DNA of 13,907 nt from JACJXF01 sp964349045 (GTDB lineage: Bacteria; Bacteroidota; Bacteroidia; Bacteroidales; GCA-2748055): contig CAYGFI010000129.1 of NCBI GenBank assembly GCA_964349045.1, positions 1 through 13,907 on the forward strand. The letters run 5' to 3'. Each line of letters starts with the position of its first letter. Positions within the stretch are counted from its first letter, which is position 1. Positions 7,873 through 13,907 of this stretch are shown here, one piece after another. The notes below the pieces were generated by a model. That model saw only the letters and a list, made by a program, of their open reading frames with translations. It did no database searches and was not told the DNA's origin. The translations under genes and the position numbers were made by a program.

Positions 7873-10002
7873 ATGAAAATCAAAACAAGATTCTGGAGAT
7901 GTACGGTCTTTATTAATCAATTACTTATTATTTTTCTTCTTGTTACTTGTTCTCCTGGTAACCATGGACTTGTTTTGTATGTATCCCCTGAGGGAAGCGA
8001 CAATAACCCGGGAAGTAAAGAAGCTCCGTTCATCAGCATTCAAAAAGCGCAGGAAGCAGTCAGGAAGTATAAGCAAGATAAAGATTTACCCCCGGGAGGA
8101 ATTACTGTTTACCTGCGTGAAGGTATTTACCCTATCCGGAAGACATTGTATTTCACCGGGGAAGATGGTGGAAGGGAAGGCGTTCCTGTTGTTTACAGGT
8201 CTTATCCGGGAGAGGAAGTTCGTCTTGTAGGAGGGGAAGTGATTGACAATTTCGACCCATTAAGTGATAAAGAAATCAGGAACAGGATAGATGCCAGATT
8301 TCATAACAAAATATGGCAGGCTGATCTGAAAGCAATTGGAATTAAGGATTACGGGGAGATTAAACCCACAGGCTCAGGGCGTGCATTGCAGCCGGCCCCG
8401 CTGGAACTGTTCTTTTCCGGCGAGCCAATGACTTTAGCCCGTTATCCCAACACCGGGGAATGGATGCGTATTGCTTCTGTGCCTCAGACAGGGGATACGC
8501 TTATTAATGAGGGTATTGGGCCTAAAGGAAGATATAGATTTGGCCTTCCTGTCGGACGACATTACGGCAGGTTTAAATACAATGAAAACAGACCAGCCAC
8601 CTGGTATAAAAATGATGAAATCTGGCTTCATGGTTATTGGTCATGGGACTGGGCCGACAACTATGTAAAAGTTAAGAGAATTGATTCTGCTAAAAAGGAG
8701 TTCATTATTGCAGAGCCACATAGTTATTATGGCTATACTCAGGATCAGCGGTATTATGCCCTGAATATCCTTGAAGAATTGGATAGCCCGGGAGAATGGT
8801 ATCTTGACAGGCAAACGGGCAAATTATATTTCTGGCCACCTTCACCTTTGGATCAGGGCGTTGCGGTGATATCAGTCCTTGAAGACGTGATGGTCCATAT
8901 TGAAAATGCAAACTATATGCGGTTGGAAGGGATCATATTTGAAAGTTCCAGAGGCGATGCTATTAAAATAGAAGGAGGCAGTCATAACCTGGTGGCAGGG
9001 TGTATTGTAAGGAATATGGGGGCAAACGGGGTTATTATAGATGGAGGAATTTATAACGGAGTAACCGGTTGCGATATTTATAATATTGGTGATGGAGGAA
9101 TGATTATCAATGGAGGAGATCGTAAAACACTTGCCAGAGCTGATAATTTTGCCATTAATAACGATATTCATCATTACAGCCGGATTAACAGAACTCTTCG
9201 ACCGGCAATCAGTTTAAATGGAGTAGGCAACCGTCTGGCAAATAACTATATTCATAATGCTCCACATATCGGGGTTTACATTAGCGGAAACGATCATGTT
9301 CTTGAATATAATGAAGTACATAGTATTGCGGAAGAAACCGGAGATGTAGGAGCATTTTACATCGGGAGAGACTGGACTCAAAGAGGTAACATTATCAGAT
9401 ATAATTATTTCCATGATCTGCAAGGGCCCGGGAGAGCAGGTGTAATGGCTGTTTATCTTGATGATGCCGCGAGTGGAACTACTGTCTTTGGGAATGTGTT
9501 CTATAAAGCCAAACGTTCGGTTCATGTTGGAGGAGGTCATGATAATATTGTGGAAAATAATGTTTTTGTGGAAGGTGACCCTGCTATTCACCTTGATGCA
9601 CGAGGTGTGAATTGGGCGAAAGATCATATTAAAAAGGGAGGATCCTGGCAAATGTATGAAAAACTTGAGGCCGTTAATTTCAAAGAACCTCCATACAGTA
9701 CCCACTACCCTTCCCTTGCCAAAATATTGGACAGTGGAGATCCTGCAATGCAGAGTGGAAATGTTTTCATCACCAACCTGAGCTATGGAGGCACCTGGAA
9801 AAATATTGCCAGGGGAGTGGAAGAGTTTACGATTGAAAATAATTTTATTCTAACAGAAGTCCCACCATATATTGATGTTGAAAGCGGGAAATTATACCCT
9901 GAGGATGAAATGATCCTGAAAAACATGGATTTTAAGAAAATCCCCTTTGAAAATATTGGCCTTTATATTGACGAATACCGTCATGCCTTACCCGATAAAT
10001 GA
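7873..10002 (+). CDS. GH141-like parallel beta-helix glycosidase
   Basis: This is a 709-residue exported protein with a signal ending at Cys26 (LVTC). It opens with the motif LYVSPEGSDNNPGSKEAPF (35-53), common at the start of right-handed beta-helix enzymes. It continues with LELFFSGEPMTLARYPN (177-193), a non-helical insert, and PGEWYLDRQTGKLYFW (306-321). From about 335 to 580 there are repeated Asn-rich coils such as GVIIDGG, GMIINGG and NIVENNVFV. The conserved acid-rich pieces GAFYIGRDWTQRGNIIRYNYFHDL (493-516) and VYLDDAASGTTVFGN (527-541, with D530 and D531) are of the kind I associate with GH141, whose founding member is an alpha-L-fucosidase acting on rhamnogalacturonan II; a xylanase is also known in that family. 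These Asp residues are candidate catalysts, not proven ones. Its place between a GH29 and more beta-helix and sulfatase genes supports a role in fucose release. The family call is from memory of motifs. Confidence 0.75.
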   Translation: MKIKTRFWRCTVFINQLLIIFLLVTCSPGNHGLVLYVSPEGSDNNPGSKEAPFISIQKAQEAVRKYKQDKDLPPGGITVYLREGIYPIRKTLYFTGEDGGREGVPVVYRSYPGEEVRLVGGEVIDNFDPLSDKEIRNRIDARFHNKIWQADLKAIGIKDYGEIKPTGSGRALQPAPLELFFSGEPMTLARYPNTGEWMRIASVPQTGDTLINEGIGPKGRYRFGLPVGRHYGRFKYNENRPATWYKNDEIWLHGYWSWDWADNYVKVKRIDSAKKEFIIAEPHSYYGYTQDQRYYALNILEELDSPGEWYLDRQTGKLYFWPPSPLDQGVAVISVLEDVMVHIENANYMRLEGIIFESSRGDAIKIEGGSHNLVAGCIVRNMGANGVIIDGGIYNGVTGCDIYNIGDGGMIINGGDRKTLARADNFAINNDIHHYSRINRTLRPAISLNGVGNRLANNYIHNAPHIGVYISGNDHVLEYNEVHSIAEETGDVGAFYIGRDWTQRGNIIRYNYFHDLQGPGRAGVMAVYLDDAASGTTVFGNVFYKAKRSVHVGGGHDNIVENNVFVEGDPAIHLDARGVNWAKDHIKKGGSWQMYEKLEAVNFKEPPYSTHYPSLAKILDSGDPAMQSGNVFITNLSYGGTWKNIARGVEEFTIENNFILTEVPPYIDVESGKLYPEDEMILKNMDFKKIPFENIGLYIDEYRHALPDK

Positions 10003-10034
10003 CTTTAAATTAAATCATCCTAAATTAAAAAATT

Positions 10035-11987
10035 ATGACCTGCTTAAATCGCTCCAAAATCAATACCATTACCACTTTTCTGGTAGTTATTTTTCTTTGT
10101 TTAAACTCCTGTAAAGGCACAGAGAATGAGTACTATGTTGCACAAACCGGGGATGATAATAATCCGGGAACATTAAAAATGCCATTCCTTACCTTACAAA
10201 AGGCAGCAGAAGTAATGCAACCCGGTGATGCCTGTTTTGTCAGGGGCGGTACCTACCGTGAATTGGTTGTTCCTCCCCGGTCAGGATTAGCCGATAAACC
10301 AATAAGCTTTGCTTCCTTCAGGAAGGAGGAAGTTTTATTGGATGGTTCGGATCCAATATCAGGGCCGTGGGTTCTTCACGAAGGAAATATCTATAAGACC
10401 AGGGTAAATACTTCTTGTGACCAGTTGTTTATGGATGGAAAAATGCTGGTGGAAGCCAGGTGGCCTAATATGTCATTCCCCGACCAGCTTTGGACGCGCT
10501 CATGCTGGGCAACCGCCGAGGAAGGAAGTATTTATGGGAAAATGGTGGACGATGAACTGGCTAAAACAGGTATTGACTGGACCGGGGCAATCGCTGTACT
10601 TAACGTGGCCCACCAGTTTGTAACATGGACAAGACCGGTTAAATCACATGGCGCCGGAACAAATTCCTTTACTTACGAAAAAAATATAATGCCCATTACA
10701 TCCTATGCAGACAAAACAAAACAGTGGGAAGACGATATTTACTATCTTACCGGCAAGCTCGAGGCGCTTGACATGCCCGGGGAATGGTACCTGGATCGTG
10801 AAAATATGGAGCTTTATTTATGGACTCCCGATGGAAAAAGTCCCGACGAAAATAAGATAAGTTTCAAATCGAGGGATTATGCATTTGAAATTACGGAAAA
10901 AGACTTTATCTCCATATCCGGTTTTCGGTTTTTTGGGACTACCATAAAGTTGAAGGATGTCAACCATTCACAGGTAGAAAACTGTATCTTTAAATATCCA
11001 TGCTTTTCAAGGGAATTTAATGATCCGGATGCAAAAAAATTAAAAGCAGAAACAATTCTTTCCGGAAATAATAATTTTTTTCGCAATAACTATATAGCAT
11101 TTTCGCAGACATCGGGCTTAATTACCTGGGGATCCGGCAATATCATTGATAATAATATTATTCACGATATAGCCTGGAACGGTGATGGTTTTGCCATTGT
11201 AATGTCTTCAGCGGATTCGGGCGAAAGCAACATTATTTCAGGTAATACAGCTTATAATACGGGTTATTCTGTTATTCAGCCTTCAGGCGGAGGTAGTTGG
11301 ATAGTGAAATATAATCATTTTTACAATGCGGCCCTGGTTTCAATGGATTGTGCGGTAATCCAGACGGGTGGTTGGGAAATCAGGGGCAGCGTGATCCATA
11401 ATAACTGGGTACACGATTGTTATGCCGCCGGCGATCATCCAGGTGGATTAAAAGGTGGATTAGGAATAAGAGGAGATGATCAGACACGGGGATTAACAGT
11501 TCATCATAACGTGGTCTGGAATTGCGGAAGAGACGGGATTATTGTAAAAGGAGACAGCAACCAGGTATACCATAACACGGTGTTTAATATAGGGTCAAAT
11601 AACAGGGAAGGAAATTATATAAGCCTTCATACGGAAACTGAACCCTATAAACCCTGGCGTTATCAATTACCTTTACTGGAAGTCCAGAATCTCAACAGCA
11701 TCGTTTTCAATAATGCTGCCTTCAATATTGTGGGTGACAGGGAAAGAAACCCCTTTACACCCGCTGAAAATCTGAAAGGGAATTACTTAGGTAAAGACTT
11801 CAAATTAAATAATCCTGAACAATTTAATTTTACTCCTGCTCCTGGCTCCCCCTTAATTGATGCCGGTGTGGTTATCCCGGATTTTTCTGTAAATTATAAA
11901 GGGAATAATCCCGACATCGGGGCCTATGAAAGTGATGATACATACTGGAAACCCGGTGCAAATTGGAAACCGGCAAATAATTACTAA
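10035..11987 (+). CDS. Beta-helix lipoprotein, unknown carbohydrate activity
   Basis: This is a 650-residue protein with a good lipobox, LNSC with Cys26. The start EYYVAQTGDDNNPGTLKMPF and GGTYRELVVPPRSG resemble the N-terminus of beta-helix enzymes such as GH120 xylosidases. DQLFMDGKMLVEARWPN (129-145) and PGEWYLDRENMELYLW (248-263) parallel LELFFSGEPMTLARYPN and PGEWYLDRQTGKLYFW of the preceding gene, so the two share an architecture while differing widely elsewhere. Beta-helix coils run from about 285 to 560 (for example NNFFRNNYIAF, HHNVVWNCGRDGI, NQVYHNTVFN). The C-terminus has the GSPLIDAG to NPDIGAYE ending (604-632) frequent in extracellular beta-helix proteins. Candidate acidic residues are D438, D461, D481 and D482. 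It may be a glycosidase or a lyase; I cannot assign a family. It lies 32 bases after the GH141-like gene and 13 before a sulfatase, and has a close paralogue at 13447. Confidence 0.85.
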   Translation: MTCLNRSKINTITTFLVVIFLCLNSCKGTENEYYVAQTGDDNNPGTLKMPFLTLQKAAEVMQPGDACFVRGGTYRELVVPPRSGLADKPISFASFRKEEVLLDGSDPISGPWVLHEGNIYKTRVNTSCDQLFMDGKMLVEARWPNMSFPDQLWTRSCWATAEEGSIYGKMVDDELAKTGIDWTGAIAVLNVAHQFVTWTRPVKSHGAGTNSFTYEKNIMPITSYADKTKQWEDDIYYLTGKLEALDMPGEWYLDRENMELYLWTPDGKSPDENKISFKSRDYAFEITEKDFISISGFRFFGTTIKLKDVNHSQVENCIFKYPCFSREFNDPDAKKLKAETILSGNNNFFRNNYIAFSQTSGLITWGSGNIIDNNIIHDIAWNGDGFAIVMSSADSGESNIISGNTAYNTGYSVIQPSGGGSWIVKYNHFYNAALVSMDCAVIQTGGWEIRGSVIHNNWVHDCYAAGDHPGGLKGGLGIRGDDQTRGLTVHHNVVWNCGRDGIIVKGDSNQVYHNTVFNIGSNNREGNYISLHTETEPYKPWRYQLPLLEVQNLNSIVFNNAAFNIVGDRERNPFTPAENLKGNYLGKDFKLNNPEQFNFTPAPGSPLIDAGVVIPDFSVNYKGNNPDIGAYESDDTYWKPGANWKPANNY

Positions 11988-12000
11988 AAATAATCAAGTC

Positions 12001-13422
12001 ATGAAGCAAAAAACCAGTTCCACATTGTATCGGATCTCCGGAATACTAGCAGGAGGATTCGCATGCACGTTTTCTTTAACATCATGCACTCATACAGGGG
12101 AAACCACCAAACCCTATAATTTTCTCGTGATCATGGCTGATGATGTTAGTCCGGAATTATATGGATGTTATGGAAACAAAAAAGCAAATACTCCGAATAT
12201 TGATAAGCTCGCCGAAAACGGGATTTTATTTACTACCTGCTGGGCAGCTACGATTTGTTCACCATCCCGTGCAATGATCATGACCGGATGCTATGCCAAC
12301 CGCACCGGGTGGTATCATAATGCCCTCAGGGTACCTGATAAAAACGGAGAAACAGATTTCCTCAAAAACCATTCAACATTTCTCACTCTTCTCAGGTCAA
12401 ATGGCTATACTACGGCGCTGGCAGGAAAATGGCAGCTCCCATCGGATATAAATTCTCCGGAAGCAGGAATCGATGAATATAGTATATGGGAGCCCACAAT
12501 ACAATATCTCCCGGAAGGCTCTGTTTTTGATGGGTTGAAAGAAGATGAGCAAACTCTTGCAAGATACTGGCATCCTTCCATTGTGCAAAATGGGAAACTT
12601 ATAAATACCACAGTCAATGATTTCGGACCTGATATTGTTGTTGATTTTTTAGTTGATTTTATCAAACGGAACAAAGAAAAACCCTTTTTAGCTTACTACC
12701 CGATGATCCTGCCGCATGGAACACGAACAGGAAGGACAACAACTCCGCTGACAGGTAAAGTGGGTGATCACTCAAACGGGACCTTCCAGGAGGATATTGA
12801 TTATACAGATGTCCTGGTTGGACGGCTTATTGAAACACTTGAAAAGCTCGGTCTCCTTAAAAACACTGTGATAATTTTCACTTCCGACAATCCGTTGCCT
12901 AATAAGAATCACGCTACAAATCTCGGGGCCACCGTACCCCTGATTGTTCACTGCCCGGATATCATTAAAAATAATCATTCTTCGGATGAACTGATCAGCT
13001 TTGCAGATATCCTGCCAACGATCACTGACCTTGCCGGAGTTTCTCTGCCGGAAGGCTATGAGATCGATGGGAAAAGTATGGCACCATACCTGCACGGAGA
13101 TTCGAAAACTCATCGTGACTGGCTATACAGTTATGTTGGAACCGCAAAAATGATAAGAAATAAAAAATGGGTGCTCGAAGCCGTTGATCCCTGGTTAGAA
13201 AGCCCTTCCGGAAGACTATATAAATACGATGGCAAGGATTATGTTAAAGTAATGGATGAAACGAATGAAGAAGCAGCGAAAGTAAGGAACTATTTTGATT
13301 CTGTTTTATCTCTTTATCCTTCACCTGATACCAGCGATGTAATAGTCAGTAATATTTTAGAAAAGTATAAAGATTATAAATTCAGGCATCGATTAGAAGA
13401 TTCAGAGCCACTTAGAAAATAA
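12001..13422 (+). CDS. S1-family (formylglycine) sulfatase, CSPSR type
   Basis: This is a 473-residue exported sulfatase. The frame is open upstream to 11926, but the ATG at 12001 is preferred because it avoids overlapping the previous gene and gives a signal ending in a canonical lipobox, LTSC with Cys29. The active site shows D47 and D48 (MADDVS), the formylglycine Cys86 in the classic CSPSR, K143 in AGKWQLP, H239 in ILPHG, D296 and N297 in FTSDN, and K302 in NKNHATNLG. The His of GKWH is Gln145. The loop between SDN and the active-site Lys is very short (PLPN), which should open or reshape the pocket. It lies between two paralogous beta-helix genes, 13 bases after one and 24 before the other, which suggests that their products handle the same sulfated structure. 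It is more compact than the 525-residue sulfatase upstream and differs in its signature, so the two probably belong to different S1 subfamilies with different sulfate positions. Confidence 0.93.
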   Translation: MKQKTSSTLYRISGILAGGFACTFSLTSCTHTGETTKPYNFLVIMADDVSPELYGCYGNKKANTPNIDKLAENGILFTTCWAATICSPSRAMIMTGCYANRTGWYHNALRVPDKNGETDFLKNHSTFLTLLRSNGYTTALAGKWQLPSDINSPEAGIDEYSIWEPTIQYLPEGSVFDGLKEDEQTLARYWHPSIVQNGKLINTTVNDFGPDIVVDFLVDFIKRNKEKPFLAYYPMILPHGTRTGRTTTPLTGKVGDHSNGTFQEDIDYTDVLVGRLIETLEKLGLLKNTVIIFTSDNPLPNKNHATNLGATVPLIVHCPDIIKNNHSSDELISFADILPTITDLAGVSLPEGYEIDGKSMAPYLHGDSKTHRDWLYSYVGTAKMIRNKKWVLEAVDPWLESPSGRLYKYDGKDYVKVMDETNEEAAKVRNYFDSVLSLYPSPDTSDVIVSNILEKYKDYKFRHRLEDSEPLRK

Positions 13423-13446
13423 TATATAATTAATACTACCAAAATT

Positions 13447-13907
13447 ATGCAGCACACTAAACGCTCCAAAATAAAAATAATTACCAGCTTTCTGGTAGTT
13501 ATTTTACTATGTTTAAATTCCTGTAAAGGTACAAAGAATGAGTATTATGTTGCTCAAACCGGGGATGATAATGATCCGGGAACATTAAAGTTGCCATTCC
13601 TTACCATTCAAAAGGCCGCAGATGTAATGCTACCCGGCGATGTCTGTTATGTCAGGGGAGGTACTTATCGGGAAATGGTTGTCCCTCCAAAGTCTGGATT
13701 AGCAAATAAACCTATTAGTTTTATGTCTTTCCAGAAGGAAGAAGTTATTTTGGATGGTTCAGATCCAATACAGGGGCCATGGGTTCTTCACGAAGGAAAT
13801 ATATATAAAACGACGGTAAATATTTCGTTTGACCAATTGTTTTTAAATGGGAAAATGCTGGTAGAAGCCAGGTGGCCAAATATGTCATTTCCCGACCAGC
13901 TCTGGAC
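13447..13907 (+). CDS. Beta-helix lipoprotein paralogue (3' end cut by window)
   Basis: This frame opens at ATG 13447 and runs without a stop through 153 codons to the window edge, so the C-terminal part is missing. It starts MQHTKRSKIK, has the same LNSC lipobox (Cys26), and continues EYYVAQTGDDNDPGTLK and GGTYREMVVPPKSG. It aligns without gaps to residues 1-153 of the protein encoded at 10035-11987; by hand count 125 of 153 residues are identical, about 82 percent. The last visible segment, VEARWPNMSFPDQLW, is identical in both. The alignment covers the signal and the start of the beta-helix domain, not the predicted catalytic coils. It follows the CSPSR sulfatase by 24 bases with no Shine-Dalgarno, in the same operon. 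It arose by duplication, either of the beta-helix gene alone or of a beta-helix and sulfatase unit. Function is unknown, as for its paralogue. Confidence 0.92.
   Translation, partial: MQHTKRSKIKIITSFLVVILLCLNSCKGTKNEYYVAQTGDDNDPGTLKLPFLTIQKAADVMLPGDVCYVRGGTYREMVVPPKSGLANKPISFMSFQKEEVILDGSDPIQGPWVLHEGNIYKTTVNISFDQLFLNGKMLVEARWPNMSFPDQLW

Noticed and set aside
9214..9705. A 163-codon open frame on the - strand inside the GH141-like gene
   Set aside because: It is antisense to the conserved beta-helix coils, and its Ile, Asn and Ser-rich translation mirrors the Asn-rich repeats on the + strand.
11926..12000. Upstream in-frame extension of the second sulfatase
   Set aside because: It overlaps the end of the preceding beta-helix gene in another frame and would bury the signal peptide. 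The ATG at 12001 gives a clean lipoprotein signal.

Overview
The window reads as part of a polysaccharide-utilisation locus from a Bacteroidota bacterium, probably marine or gut-associated. The grounds are the gene content (exported glycoside hydrolases, S1 sulfatases and parallel beta-helix enzymes in tandem), near-universal N-terminal lipoprotein signals ending in Cys, AT-rich leaders and mostly absent Shine-Dalgarno sequences. All eight recognisable genes are on the + strand. No SusC/SusD pair, transporter, regulator or sulfatase-maturating enzyme lies inside the window.

Layout: 1-313 is a non-coding leader. 314-1816 is a GH30 glycosidase. 1817-2453 is a long non-coding stretch with possible toxin-antitoxin debris. 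2454-4250 is a large GH29 alpha-L-fucosidase with an extra C-terminal module. 4251-4651 is non-coding, with a hairpin and a second copy of a 90-base element also present before the first fucosidase. 4652-6229 is an S1 sulfatase (CMASR signature). 6362-7858 is a second GH29. 7873-10002 is a GH141-like beta-helix protein. 10035-11987 is a second type of beta-helix protein. 12001-13422 is a second S1 sulfatase (CSPSR signature). From 13447 to the window edge is the start of a close paralogue of the 10035 gene, cut off by the window end. The genes from 6362 onward are separated by only 13-32 bases and look like one operon. The first three genes have long leaders of their own.

Inferred joint role: outer-membrane or periplasmic breakdown of a sulfated, fucose-containing glycan. 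A fucoidan-type algal polysaccharide fits best; sulfated host glycans are an alternative. Sulfatases would strip sulfate, the GH29 and GH141-like enzymes would release fucose, GH30 would act on a beta-linked sugar, and the two related beta-helix proteins are of unknown specificity. The substrate is an inference from family content, not shown by the sequence.

Points worth a second look: (1) a 90-base direct repeat carrying an inverted repeat, in the leaders of the first fucosidase and the first sulfatase; (2) both GH29 proteins have Gln where human FUCA1 has its acid/base Glu; (3) a duplicated beta-helix gene that brackets a sulfatase; (4) both sulfatases lack the usual His of the GKWH motif.
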